A stretch of DNA of 64,000 nucleotides from contig NZ_OW968186.1 of the NCBI RefSeq assembly GCF_943169635.2, positions 558,001-622,000 on the forward strand. Direction: 5' to 3'. Position 1 is the stretch's first letter. Every line of letters starts with the position of its first letter. The notes under the pieces were generated by a model, which did not search any database, was not told where the DNA came from, and was given only the letters and a program-made list of their open reading frames with translations. Source of the stretch: Fenollaria sporofastidiosus (GTDB taxonomy: Bacteria; Bacillota; Clostridia; Tissierellales; Peptoniphilaceae). This document shows positions 1 to 8,292 of this stretch, one piece after another. The position numbers and the translations under genes were made by a program.

Positions 1-1360
1 CCTTCACAGGGTAGAAGTCCAGCATCTTGACATCCTTATGAGCGGCATTTACAAAGTTTATAAAGGCGCTTTCATCCTTCTTAAGCTCATCAAGTGTCTC
101 GTTGAAGGCAAAGGCGCTCGCAGGTGACTTGTCAAATAGCCACATAGCAACCGACTTTAGCGCAAGAGCTATGCCCTTAGTAGCAGTGTTTGCGAACTCC
201 TTAAGTGTGAAGTCCATAAGGTTTAGAACCGACTCATATATGTCCTTGTTGATGCGGCCAGACTTGATGGCATCAATCTCATCATGGGCAGCCTTTTTAA
301 ACTCCTCAAGCGTACCTGGCTCGGCATCCTTTAGTATAAGGCTAAGGTCTGTGTAATTGCCATTACCATAGCCATAGTTGGAGTAGCTCAAAAGGTCAGA
401 AGCTATGCCCATCTCTTGGATCTTTTTCTTAAGAGGGGAGTTGGAGAAGTAGCTAAGGTACTTACTCAAAAACTCTGTCATTATGCTATCACGCGTATTG
501 TCGATAGCGCCTGTAATGAAGGCGTAGGCGTAGTTGTGCTTGTCTGAGACGTCATTTGGGTAGGCGCGCTCAAAGACACACTTCTTAGGCTTAACTAGCT
601 TCATGCCAATATTATTCGCAATGTCCTTGTACTCGTAGGCGGATAAAAATTCGTCTAAGTGCGCTAGCTCTGCGTCCACATCGCCATCACCATAAAGCAC
701 GATGTATGAGTTCGATGGGTGGTAGTGCCTTTTGTAGTAGTCAAGAAGCTCATCGTATGAAAGCTTTATGATCTCATACGGATCGCCGCCTGAGTTGTAC
801 GCGCAGTAGGAGTCTGGATATAGCTCCTCTTGCATAGCTTGGTAGATGAACTCTTCTGAGGAAGACATAGCTCCCTTCATCTCGTTATATACAACGCCTT
901 GGTACTTAATTTCTTCATCTTTATTAAAAATTTCGCGTCTAGTGCCTTCTTGAAGGAAGACTCTCTTGTCTGTTAATAGTCTCGGATTGAAGACAGCATC
1001 TAGGTAGACGTCCATAAGGTTGTAGAAGTCCTTCGCGTTTCTTGATGATATCGGGTAGACAGTCATGTTTTGGAAGGTCATCGCGTTTAGGAAAGTCGCA
1101 AGTGATGACTTCGCAAGATCCATAAACGGCTCCTTCGTTGTGTACTTCTTCGAGCCAGATAGAACCGCGTGCTCAATGATGTGCATGATGCCCTTCGAAT
1201 TCTCAGGTATAGTTCTAAAACCTATCATAAAGGCTTTGTTGTCGTCGTCGTTCTCAAACTTTATGACCTTAGCCTTAGTCTTCTTGTGCGTAAAAATTTT
1301 ATAAGCAGAGCTTATCTCGTCTATAAATCCACTCTCCACTAGGGAAAATTTCTCGTTCAT
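1..1360 (-). CDS. M16C-family zinc metallopeptidase (presequence-protease-like), C-terminus cut by window edge
   Basis: The reading frame starts at an ATG at 1360 behind an AGAGGTGAT ribosome binding site and stays open to the window edge, so only about 453 N-terminal residues are visible. The inverted zinc motif HxxEH is at residues 60-64 (H60, E63, H64) in a GIMHIIEHAVLSGS context. A downstream GVVYNEMKG segment supplies the distal Glu region typical of the PreP/Cym1/Hyp1 (M16C) branch rather than the shorter processing-peptidase branch. M16C enzymes are about 1000 residues long and degrade unstructured peptides in a closed chamber. No signal peptide is seen, so a cytoplasmic peptide-degrading role is inferred. 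It is separated from the next minus-strand gene by about 40 bases. Confidence 0.9.
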   Translation of the reverse strand, partial: MNEKFSLVESGFIDEISSAYKIFTHKKTKAKVIKFENDDDNKAFMIGFRTIPENSKGIMHIIEHAVLSGSKKYTTKEPFMDLAKSSLATFLNAMTFQNMTVYPISSRNAKDFYNLMDVYLDAVFNPRLLTDKRVFLQEGTRREIFNKDEEIKYQGVVYNEMKGAMSSSEEFIYQAMQEELYPDSYCAYNSGGDPYEIIKLSYDELLDYYKRHYHPSNSYIVLYGDGDVDAELAHLDEFLSAYEYKDIANNIGMKLVKPKKCVFERAYPNDVSDKHNYAYAFITGAIDNTRDSIMTEFLSKYLSYFSNSPLKKKIQEMGIASDLLSYSNYGYGNGNYTDLSLILKDAEPGTLEEFKKAAHDEIDAIKSGRINKDIYESVLNLMDFTLKEFANTATKGIALALKSVAMWLFDKSPASAFAFNETLDELKKDESAFINFVNAAHKDVKMLDFYPVK

Positions 1361-1399
1361 TTAATCACCTCTCATGTATTATCTTAATTGTAACATAGG

Positions 1400-1867
1400 C
1401 TACTTTACTATGTCAATGGCGCTCGCATCCGTAAGCTTCACTAGATCAGAGGGACTTACTTTGATTTGCAAACCGACCTTGCCACCGCTTACAAAAATAT
1501 ATTCCTTGTCCATAGCTGATATATCGATAAAGGTCTTAAGGCGCGTCTTCATGCCGATGGGTGAGCAGCCGCCATGCACGTAGCCTGTTAGTGGAAGTAG
1601 ATCCTTTTGCTTAAGCATGTCGACCTTCTTCGCCTGAGAGGCCTTCGCAGCTTTCTTAAGGTCTAGCTCCATAGCCACGGGAACTATGAAGACGAAGTGC
1701 TCACCTTTGTTCGACTCGGTAACTAGAGTCTTGTAGACCATGCTCACGTCTTCATTCAAAGTCTTGGCAACGTCCACGCCGCTAATGCCGCCCTTGGTAT
1801 CGTATTCAAACTCTTCATATTTCACGCCCGCTGCATCGAGTAGGCGCATCGCATTTGTTTTTTTCAT
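1400..1867 (-). CDS. ybaK: YbaK/EbsC-type aminoacyl-tRNA deacylase (Cys-tRNA(Pro) hydrolase)
   Basis: The 155-residue product matches the YbaK family along its length: KTNAMRLLD start, VYKTLV block, the conserved Lys-rich helix, GYVHGGCSPIGMK and the ISAMDKEYIFVSGGKVG C-terminal block. Family members hydrolyse Cys-tRNA(Pro) mischarged by prolyl-tRNA synthetase. I place the start at the ATG at 1867, because AGGTGAT sits directly upstream; the frame opens 15 codons earlier at 1912 but that extension has no good ribosome binding site. It is divergent from the iadA-like gene at 1948, with about 80 bases between them that carry the promoter of the latter. The assignment is secure; the exact tRNA specificity is inferred. 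Confidence 0.9.
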   Translation of the reverse strand: MKKTNAMRLLDAAGVKYEEFEYDTKGGISGVDVAKTLNEDVSMVYKTLVTESNKGEHFVFIVPVAMELDLKKAAKASQAKKVDMLKQKDLLPLTGYVHGGCSPIGMKTRLKTFIDISAMDKEYIFVSGGKVGLQIKVSPSDLVKLTDASAIDIVK

Positions 1868-1899
1868 AATATCACCTAAGATGATTATACCCAAAACTA

Positions 1900-1928
1900 T
1901 TGCCCTACTCATGCATTTGTGCTATGAT
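1900..1928 (+). promoter_or_regulatory. Sigma-A-type promoter for iadA operon
   Basis: TTGCCC at 1900-1905 and TATGAT at 1923-1928 are separated by 17 bases, about 20 bases ahead of the iadA start codon. The match is decent but not perfect. Confidence 0.6.
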
Positions 1929-1947
1929 TTAACTAAGAGGTGAGACT

Positions 1948-3057
1948 ATGTTACTTGTTAAAAACGCGAAGGTGAATGGCGAAGTTATCGATATTTTATC
2001 CTTAGACGGACGCATCACTAAGCTTGGTAAGAATACCCACAACGCTTATGCTATAGACGAGATTGACTTAGAAGGAAGGAGGGTCTACCCAAGCCTTATC
2101 GATGGCCACGTCCATGTGACAGGCGGCGGCGGAGAGATGGGTCCGACATCGAGAGTGCCTGAGATAAAGTATGGTGATATAATCATGTCAGGGGTAACGA
2201 CTCTTGTGGGACTACTTGGCACAGACAGCGTGACTCGCTCTGTGGAGAACCTTGTCTCTAAGGTCAAGGCACTGAATGAATACAACATAAGGAGCTATGC
2301 ACTCACAGGTGCCTACGAGTATCCATCCAAAACCATAACAGGCTCGGTGAAGAAGGACATCACATATATAGCTGAGATCATAGGATGCAAGCTTGCAATC
2401 TCAGATCACAGGTCAAGCTACATCACTGAAGATGAACTTGCAAGGCTCGCAAGTGAGTGCTACATAGGTGGTCTCTTCGCAGGCAAGGTAGGGGAGCTGC
2501 ATATGCATACAGGAGGAATGGGTAAGGAAGGCCTTTCGAAAGTCTTCCACGTCCTTGAAAAGCACGAGATACCGATCAAAGTCTTTAGACCGACACATTG
2601 CAAGAACGTAGTAGAGGATGCGATTGAGTTTATGCACATGGGTGGATACGCAGACTTCACCGCAGGCAGCGGCCTTGACGCAATCGACTACGCGCTAAAG
2701 AAGGCGCCATTTGATAAAATCACGCTATCATCTGACTCGAACGGCTCAGTGCCTATCTGGTCAGAGGATAAGGAGCTCTTGGGTATAGGCGCGGCGAAGA
2801 TAGGGGCACTTTTTGAGACTATAAAAGAGCTTAGAGATAAGTATGGTTATAGCCTTGAAGACATGATTAAGCTTGCATCTACCAATGTCGCAAAGGCACT
2901 CGAGATAGATAAGATAACAGGCGAGATCAAAGAGGGACTCTCACTCGACATCATGGCACTTGATGATGATGACATGATTGACACAGTCATTAGCAAGGGA
3001 GTCGTCGAGATGAAGGAGAAGAAGGTACTGCGCAAGACTAATTTTAGCGATTTTTAG
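1948..3057 (+). CDS. iadA: Isoaspartyl dipeptidase (beta-aspartyl peptidase)
   Basis: This is an amidohydrolase-fold enzyme of 369 residues, close to the 390-residue IadA family length. It has the metal-binding HVHVTGGGGE motif (H54, H56), the GVTTLVGLLGTD block, further His positions in HMHTGG and RPTHC, and the SSDSNGS segment holding the metal-site Asp. IadA cleaves L-isoaspartyl dipeptides that arise from protein damage or from degraded cyanophycin-like material. The ribosome binding site is AAGAGGTGAG. The next gene, 8 bases downstream, encodes a glycosylasparaginase-family Ntn hydrolase, also active on beta-aspartyl bonds, so the two form a coherent operon for recovering aspartate from isoaspartyl or modified-Asn peptides. 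Confidence 0.92.
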   Translation: MLLVKNAKVNGEVIDILSLDGRITKLGKNTHNAYAIDEIDLEGRRVYPSLIDGHVHVTGGGGEMGPTSRVPEIKYGDIIMSGVTTLVGLLGTDSVTRSVENLVSKVKALNEYNIRSYALTGAYEYPSKTITGSVKKDITYIAEIIGCKLAISDHRSSYITEDELARLASECYIGGLFAGKVGELHMHTGGMGKEGLSKVFHVLEKHEIPIKVFRPTHCKNVVEDAIEFMHMGGYADFTAGSGLDAIDYALKKAPFDKITLSSDSNGSVPIWSEDKELLGIGAAKIGALFETIKELRDKYGYSLEDMIKLASTNVAKALEIDKITGEIKEGLSLDIMALDDDDMIDTVISKGVVEMKEKKVLRKTNFSDF

Positions 3058-3065
3058 GAGGAATT

Positions 3066-3944
3066 ATGAGTATAATAGCAACTTGGAAGATGGCATACGA
3101 AGGCACTTTGCTCGCACGTAAGGCACTTTTAGAGGGCAAGACTTTGGAAGAGGCCTTGATTACGCTTATAAAAGATGTGGAGCTAAACGAGAATTTTCAC
3201 TCGGTAGGCTACTCGGGACTACCGAACGAGGAAGGCATAGTCGAGTGCGACGCAGCCATGATGAACGGGGACAACCTGCACTTCGGTGCCGTTGCTGGCC
3301 TTAGAAATATAAGGAGCGCTGTATCAGTTGCACGCACGCTTATGGATAGAAGCTACAACAACTTTTTAGTCGGCGAAGGAGCTCTTAAGCACGCCATCGC
3401 CATGGGCTTTAAAGAGGAAGAGATGCTTACAGAAGAAGCGAAGAGACGCTGGGTTGAAGAGAGGGCGAAGGATCCAAAGGTCTACAAGGGTCACGACACT
3501 GTATGCGGCCTTATAGCTGAAGAAGGTAGAGTCATTGCGGGGACATCGACATCGGGTCTCTTTATGAAGAAGGTGGGACGCGTGGGCGACTCGCCACTAG
3601 TGGGACCGGGTCTATATGCCGACAGCGACATAGGAGCCGCAGCCGCAACAGGCGTCGGAGAAGACATAATTAAAGGCACACTATCTTATAGGGTCGTCTC
3701 ACTAATGTCAGAAGGACTAAGCGCGCAAGACGCCGCGATAAAGGCAGTCATGGATTTAGACGCAAAGCTTAGGGCGAAGGGCGAAGAGCCGCGCGACTTC
3801 TCAGTCATCGCAGTAGAAAAGAGTGGCGCGTGGGGAGCCGCATCAAACATAGCCGAGTTTCCATTCATAGTAAGCGAAGAAAGTGGCGAAACGAGTATCT
3901 ACGTAGCGAGAGACTTTGGACGCACGATAGAAAAGATTAAGTAG
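3066..3944 (+). CDS. Glycosylasparaginase-family Ntn hydrolase (beta-aspartyl amidase)
   Basis: The 292-residue protein has the Ntn-hydrolase self-cleavage site GHDT, with Thr145 as predicted nucleophile after autoproteolysis. This is followed by the family blocks AGTSTSG, GRVGDSPLVGPGLYAD and GAAAATGVGED. Relatives hydrolyse GlcNAc-Asn bonds or beta-aspartyl peptides. The residue after the nucleophile is Val-Cys rather than the common Ile-Gly or Val-Gly, a small oddity. It sits 8 bases after iadA with its own AGGAGG site and ends just before a hairpin terminator. A joint role in isoaspartyl-peptide catabolism is an inference from the pairing. Confidence 0.85.
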   Translation: MSIIATWKMAYEGTLLARKALLEGKTLEEALITLIKDVELNENFHSVGYSGLPNEEGIVECDAAMMNGDNLHFGAVAGLRNIRSAVSVARTLMDRSYNNFLVGEGALKHAIAMGFKEEEMLTEEAKRRWVEERAKDPKVYKGHDTVCGLIAEEGRVIAGTSTSGLFMKKVGRVGDSPLVGPGLYADSDIGAAAATGVGEDIIKGTLSYRVVSLMSEGLSAQDAAIKAVMDLDAKLRAKGEEPRDFSVIAVEKSGAWGAASNIAEFPFIVSEESGETSIYVARDFGRTIEKIK

Positions 3945-3959
3945 ATGGACTTTGTATAT

Positions 3960-3990
3960 AGAAAAGGCGAGGACTAAATCCTCGCCTTAA
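3960..3990 (-). terminator. Hairpin terminator overlapping the 3' end of the HicB-like gene
   Basis: A perfect 10-bp stem (AAGGCGAGGA / TCCTCGCCTT, 3964-3988) is followed by a TTTT run on the minus strand. It lies between converging genes, so it probably acts in both directions. Its 3' half includes the last codons of the minus-strand gene. Confidence 0.75.
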
Positions 3991-4342
3991 TTATATCTGC
4001 ATTGTTTTTAATATCCGAAGCTCTATCAAGAAGCTCCTTGTAATATCTTTCATCACTTCTTATATATATGTTCTCCATAGTATTGCTACTTAGCTCTGCC
4101 TTTACTAAAATCAAAAACTCGCCTCTCTTTAATTTTATGTCCTTTGCTTCACTAGGCAAAGGAACTTTCATATCATTATCAAAAAGAACATTGATGCATG
4201 CATTCAAAACTTCACTTGTGTATACAAATAATTCTTCCAAATTGTCCGCATCAGTAAAGCAAGCGTCAAAATCAGGAAAATTAGCATAGTAAGTTTCGTC
4301 TTCATACCTTACTACACATGGATAAACAGAAATGTTTTTCAT
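3974..4342 (-). CDS. Orphan HicB-like antitoxin-family protein
   Basis: This 122-residue protein begins with the HicB fold signature: a VRYEDETYYANFPDFDACF strand-turn-strand followed by EELFVYTSEVLNACI. HicB proteins neutralise HicA RNases. Here neither flank has a HicA-like ORF, and the C-terminal part (from about residue 80) does not look like a recognisable ribbon-helix-helix or HTH DNA-binding domain. The start is supported by AAAGGAGG. It is downstream of the HAD/DUF554 operon on the same strand, 44 bases after it, so may be co-transcribed. It could be a solitary antitoxin or a repurposed fold. Confidence 0.7.
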   Translation of the reverse strand: MKNISVYPCVVRYEDETYYANFPDFDACFTDADNLEELFVYTSEVLNACINVLFDNDMKVPLPSEAKDIKLKRGEFLILVKAELSSNTMENIYIRSDERYYKELLDRASDIKNNADIIKARI

Positions 4343-4386
4343 AAGAGCCTCCTTTTGTACAACTTGTCAATATTAATATAAATATT

Positions 4387-5109
4387 TTAAAAAGCCACTG
4401 GCAAATATGCTGCCGCCATAGCAACTACAAGTGCGGGAAGCATATTGGCAACGCTGACTCTCTTATCAAAGAGTAGGTTTATGCCTATGCACGCGATTAG
4501 TACAGAGCCCACAAGCGACAAGTAGTCTATCGCAAGATCTGTTACATATGGCGCGATGAGCTTAGAAAGATACGTTATGCTCATCTGCAAGATAAAGACA
4601 GGCACGAAAGAGAATGTCGCTCCTTTACCCATGGACGCGGCCATCACGAAGACAACGATGAAGTCCAAAACAGCCTTCAAAGCAAGAGTTTGGTAGTCAC
4701 CAGTTATGCCTTCTTGCATAGATCCGACTATGGCCATGGCGCCGATGGAAACAGTAAGAGATGTCGTTACGAAAGCAGCGATAAAGCCTTGATCCGAGTC
4801 GCTTTTAGTCTTTCTCTTAAGGTAGGCACCAAAGTTTTCAAAGCCTTCCTCGATACCTATGCTCTCACCTATAAGCGCGCCTATAGCAAGAGAGACCACC
4901 ACAAGCATGGCTCTGCCGCTCTTAAGCGTGCTACCCGATATACTTAGCATGCCTTGCATAGTGCCAGCAAGTCCTATGAAGAAGATGCTCACACCAGATG
5001 ATAGCACGAGAGCTCTCTGCACCTTTGGCTTGAAGACCTTAGCTGTTAGCCTTCCTAGTATGCCCGCTACTATGATGGCCAAGCAGTTAATTAGTGTACC
5101 TAGACCCAT
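4387..5109 (-). CDS. DUF554-family integral membrane protein
   Basis: This 240-residue, very hydrophobic protein starts MGLGTLINCLAIIVAGILG and shows about six to seven membrane segments separated by short charged loops. The N-terminal GTLxNxxxIxxGxxxG pattern and the later SIGAMAIVGSMQEG block are characteristic of DUF554 (YdfK-like) proteins, which have no established substrate. The start codon overlaps the stop of the upstream HAD hydrolase by one base (TAATG), so the two are translationally coupled. A transport role is plausible but unproven. Confidence 0.85.
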   Translation of the reverse strand: MGLGTLINCLAIIVAGILGRLTAKVFKPKVQRALVLSSGVSIFFIGLAGTMQGMLSISGSTLKSGRAMLVVVSLAIGALIGESIGIEEGFENFGAYLKRKTKSDSDQGFIAAFVTTSLTVSIGAMAIVGSMQEGITGDYQTLALKAVLDFIVVFVMAASMGKGATFSFVPVFILQMSITYLSKLIAPYVTDLAIDYLSLVGSVLIACIGINLLFDKRVSVANMLPALVVAMAAAYLPVAF

Positions 5110-5840
5110 TAGTCAAGTGCCTTCTTTAAGACTTCTCTAAGCGCCTTTGCATCAGGGGCATAGTTTACGTAGTACTTACTTGGCTTTGCACCGAAGAAGA
5201 CAGCCTTCATGCCACTTGCAAGAGCACCGAAGACGTCCGAGTCAATGTTGTTGCCGACCATGATGCACTCACTTGGTCTAACGCCTGCCGCCTTCATCGC
5301 ACCGAAGAAGAACTTTGTGTCAGGCTTGCCATAACCGAAGTCTCCTGAAGCAAAGACGTAGTCAACGAGCTTATCAAGGCCAAGAGTGTGCGCCTTTCTG
5401 TGCTGCACCTCACTGATGCCGTCAGTAATCACACCAAGCTTCTCTCCAGCATCCTTAAGCTCCTTTATAAGCTCAAGCATGCCATCAATTGCTTCAGTGT
5501 AGTCGAAGCGTCTCTTTAGGAAGGCTTGAAGAAATTCTTCCTTAGTAGCGCCTCCTAGTATGTCCTTGACGTCATTATATACACCGTCCTTGAACAGCTC
5601 AAGTCTTTCTTCCTCGTATGGCTCCTCCATAAGTAAGTAGTCAAGAGGGTCTATGCCGATAGTTTCGTTGTAGGCAAAGTCCATGTGTCTAATCATGCGC
5701 GAGCGTAGAGCAGTTCTAAGCCTGCCCATGAACTCATTTGGATCCATGTCTATGTGCAAATCCATCTGTGCACGTTCAAATATTAGAGTGTTTATCTTGG
5801 CAGTTTCTAAGACTGTGTCGTCTAAGTCAAAAAATATCAT
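5109..5840 (-). CDS. HAD-superfamily hydrolase, YjjG-like noncanonical nucleotidase
   Basis: The 243-residue protein carries HAD motif I at its N-terminus (FDLDDTV, D5 nucleophile and D7), the GVITDG motif II, the Lys of YGKPDTKFF (motif III) and the IMVGNNIDSDV motif IV. The long helical cap between residues 15 and 100 fits subfamily IA, and the overall pattern fits YjjG/YfnB-type nucleotidases that remove damaged pyrimidine nucleotides. It heads an operon with a DUF554 membrane protein. Its leader (GGAGG at 5851-5855) is duplicated on the far side of the adjacent repeat element. Confidence 0.85.
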   Translation of the reverse strand: MIFFDLDDTVLETAKINTLIFERAQMDLHIDMDPNEFMGRLRTALRSRMIRHMDFAYNETIGIDPLDYLLMEEPYEEERLELFKDGVYNDVKDILGGATKEEFLQAFLKRRFDYTEAIDGMLELIKELKDAGEKLGVITDGISEVQHRKAHTLGLDKLVDYVFASGDFGYGKPDTKFFFGAMKAAGVRPSECIMVGNNIDSDVFGALASGMKAVFFGAKPSKYYVNYAPDAKALREVLKKALD

Positions 5841-5850
5841 ATAGTAGTTA

Positions 5851-6043
5851 CCTCCGTTAAAAATTATTCATAAGTTAACACTTTCGCATTCGAATGGCGC
5901 CTAGCGCTCGTTCGCTTTTCGGCAATGCTCGAGTACCGTTTGTACACTCCGCTTGCCGCTAAGCTCCACTTCGCCCCATCCATCCATTCGCTCTGCAAAA
6001 GTTGATATTGCGATTGCTCGCCTCCATTAAAAATTATTTATAA
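5851..6043. repeat. MITE-like palindromic element flanked by a 23-bp direct repeat
   Basis: Bases 5877-6004 are an imperfect palindrome: CTTTCGCATTCGAATGG at the left, and CCATTCGCTCTGCAAAAG at the right. They belong to the same dispersed family as copies at 44.1, 51.6 and 59.3 kb. On each side lies a copy of the 23-base segment beginning CCTCC and ending AATTATTYATAA (5851-5873 and 6021-6043, 21 of 23 identical). The left copy contains the ribosome binding site of the HAD gene. Otherwise the 5841-6123 interval holds no gene. Confidence 0.75.
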
Positions 6044-6123
6044 TAATTACATTAATTACAATAATAGCATATATATTATAGCACATTCTCCAAGTTTTGT
6101 AGAGCTAGATTGAACGCGAAATT

Positions 6124-7038
6124 TTATTCTTTGCTCCACACTTGCCACTTCTTCATCTCGTTCCTACGCAAGTCCTTCTCACTACCCGCATCTCTATACT
6201 CCCTAAGCTTCTCTAGCATCGCCTCTTTGCCCTCAGGGAACTTCGCGAGTACTGGCAAAGGATTGGTCTTGTGTGTCGCCTTGATCACTGCATCCATGTC
6301 TATGTGCTCAAGTATGTAGATCTCTTCATTTAAAACTTCCTTTATCGAAAGTCTTCTAAACTTCTTCTCACGCACATAGTCTTTTAGAGGCGCTCTCTTA
6401 AATATAACCGTAGTTACAAAGACTACTTCGAATGGCTTTATCTTGTTTAGTAGCTTTGCAGTTTCTTCTCTATGCACCTTTGTCATATCCTTGCCACCGA
6501 GGCCGAGCATGATGTAGACTGAGTATTTTATGCCGAGTCTCTCAAGCTTCTTGCAGGCTCTCACACTATCTCGAGCTGTGTGACCTTTATTGTGAAAGCT
6601 AAGTACATCATCCGAGCCGCTCTCAAGTCCTAAGCACAGCCTATCGAGGCCAAGGCTCTTAAGGCGCAGTAGCTCCTCATCGCTCTTACGAAGTACATCA
6701 CTTGCGCGCGCAAACATCGATATGTAGTCCACATCGAAGTACCTTCCTATGAGTTTGAAGACGCTCTCAAGGTATGAAGTCTTCACGCACAAAGGATTGC
6801 CCTCAAGCAGAGTGAACTTCTTAGGGCTGCGCTTCATCTTAGTATATTTACTTTTTTCGCTCTTAAGGTAGTCTTCTATGTCTTCGAGCTTAAACACGTG
6901 AAACTTTTGCCTGAAGTTAAGGTCGCAGTAGAGGCACTTGTGGTAGGAACAGCCACTTGTTAGTGGCACCATAAGGTTGTGCATCTCAGGCATAGGCGTG
7001 TACATGTATATGGGGTAGAAGCCTTCCATATATATCAC
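6124..7038 (-). CDS. Radical SAM protein of unknown function
   Basis: The 304-residue protein has the cluster motif C30-x4-C35-x2-C38 (CSYHKCLYC), a spacing found in some Elp3/B12-type radical SAM families instead of the usual CX3CX2C. TLLEGNPL (SAM-binding GGE-like position), RLCLGLESG and YSVYIMLGLGG follow the radical SAM TIM-barrel strands. No second cluster domain or B12 domain is visible. It is monocistronic with a good ribosome binding site. The substrate cannot be inferred. Confidence 0.85.
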   Translation of the reverse strand: MIYMEGFYPIYMYTPMPEMHNLMVPLTSGCSYHKCLYCDLNFRQKFHVFKLEDIEDYLKSEKSKYTKMKRSPKKFTLLEGNPLCVKTSYLESVFKLIGRYFDVDYISMFARASDVLRKSDEELLRLKSLGLDRLCLGLESGSDDVLSFHNKGHTARDSVRACKKLERLGIKYSVYIMLGLGGKDMTKVHREETAKLLNKIKPFEVVFVTTVIFKRAPLKDYVREKKFRRLSIKEVLNEEIYILEHIDMDAVIKATHKTNPLPVLAKFPEGKEAMLEKLREYRDAGSEKDLRRNEMKKWQVWSKE

Positions 7039-7076
7039 CTCTTATAATAATATTAGCACTAAAGTGAGATCATGTC

Positions 7077-7111
7077 AAAAAAACAGCTATGATTTTTCAT
7101 AGCTGTTTTCG
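7077..7111 (-). terminator. Intrinsic terminator of msrAB
   Basis: The stem AACAGCTATGA / TCATAGCTGTT with a short A/T loop is followed on the minus strand by TTTTTTT. It lies about 75 bases past the msrAB stop codon. Confidence 0.85.
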
Positions 7112-7183
7112 TTTTACACCTTACTTTTTAAATTTTTTCCAAATTACCCTTGCTACTATTATTATAAGGATAATTATTACTAT

Positions 7184-8200
7184 TCAATCACTAGTGATGC
7201 CTTTAGCTGGAGCTTCTTTTTCGTCTTTACTTAGCTCGGTATGCTCTATAAGCTTATCTTTTCCATCCTTTAAAAAGATGATGTAGTCAGCGTAGCCTTC
7301 CTCTGCCATCTTTTCAAGTGGAACGAAGCGTAGTGCAGCTCCGTCTATGCAATATCTAAGGCCGCCTTTATCACTAGGGCCATCATTAAAGACATGACCT
7401 AGGTGGTTCTTGCCATGAAGACTTTTAACTTCAACGCGCTTCATGCCATACGAGTCGTCCTCTCTATATGCAAGGCTGTCACTCTTAATCGCTCTTGCAA
7501 AGCTTGGCCAGCCGCAGCCTGCATCGAACTTTTCATCCGATGTAAAGAGAGGCTCGCCAGTTAATTTATCTACATAGATGCCACTTCTCCACTCATCATT
7601 TAGCTCGGAGGAGTGTGGATGCTCAGTGCCTTCCTTTCTCATCACGCGGTAGCTCAGCTCGTCAAGTAGCTCCTTGGCTTTCTCATCGCTGACTTCCTTA
7701 TACTCACTCTCAAACAGTGGCTCATCCGCCTCAGCTAGGTTGATGTGGCAGTAGCCGCCAGGGTTTTTATCCAAGTAGTCTTGGTGGTAGTCCTCAGCAT
7801 TGACAAAGTTCTTAAGAGCGCTCACTTCAACAGCTAGCTCGCCATGAAGCGCCTCCTCATAGCTATACACCTTGTATATGGCCTCTTTATCAGCAGCGTC
7901 ACTGTAGTAAATGCCGGTTCTGTACTGTCTACCTCTGTCGCCGCCTTGCTTGTTAACACTCTTTGGGTCTATGACCTTGAAGTAGCGAAGAAGTATCTCT
8001 TCAAGACTTATCACACTCTTGTCGTAGACTAGTTTTATGGTCTCCGCGTGATCAGTCTCCTTAACCCTTTGGTAGTCAGTGTCAGCGCCTATACCATTGG
8101 CATAGCCGACAGTAGTATCTACAATGCCATTCACTCTTTTAAAGTAGCCTTCCATACCCCAGAAGCAGCCGCCTGCTAGGTATATAGTTTTGTATTTCAT
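7184..8200 (-). CDS. msrAB: Bifunctional peptide-methionine sulfoxide reductase MsrA-MsrB
   Basis: This is a fusion of the two stereospecific methionine sulfoxide reductases. The MsrA half (about residues 1-160) has the catalytic GGCFWG motif with Cys12. The MsrB half (about 175-320) has GCGWPSF, HLGHVF and the catalytic RYCIDGAAL Cys. The two CxxC pairs that bind structural zinc in many MsrB proteins are absent (replaced by EPLFTSD and SLHGKNH), so it is the zinc-free form. The enzyme repairs oxidised methionine in proteins. No signal peptide is seen, so it is cytosolic. I chose the ATG at 8200 (GGAGATGAT upstream, N-terminus matching MsrA); a 15-codon extension to 8245 is less likely. Confidence 0.95.
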   Translation of the reverse strand: MKYKTIYLAGGCFWGMEGYFKRVNGIVDTTVGYANGIGADTDYQRVKETDHAETIKLVYDKSVISLEEILLRYFKVIDPKSVNKQGGDRGRQYRTGIYYSDAADKEAIYKVYSYEEALHGELAVEVSALKNFVNAEDYHQDYLDKNPGGYCHINLAEADEPLFESEYKEVSDEKAKELLDELSYRVMRKEGTEHPHSSELNDEWRSGIYVDKLTGEPLFTSDEKFDAGCGWPSFARAIKSDSLAYREDDSYGMKRVEVKSLHGKNHLGHVFNDGPSDKGGLRYCIDGAALRFVPLEKMAEEGYADYIIFLKDGKDKLIEHTELSKDEKEAPAKGITSD

Positions 8201-8247
8201 AATATCATCTCCATATATATTCTCACTACATAGATACCCATTCACTA

Positions 8248-8276
8248 TTGAAATGATACTCTCTAAGTGTTATAAT
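8248..8276 (+). promoter_or_regulatory. Promoter of the YARHG-domain gene
   Basis: TTGAAA at 8248-8253, a 17-base spacer and TATAAT at 8271-8276, sixteen bases before the start codon. Confidence 0.7.
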
Positions 8277-8292
8277 TATCATAGGTGATGAA

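Noticed and set aside
6124..7038. Radical SAM motif C-x4-C-x2-C as a sign of a defective enzyme
   Set aside because: This spacing is known in some radical SAM families, and the rest of the barrel motifs are intact.
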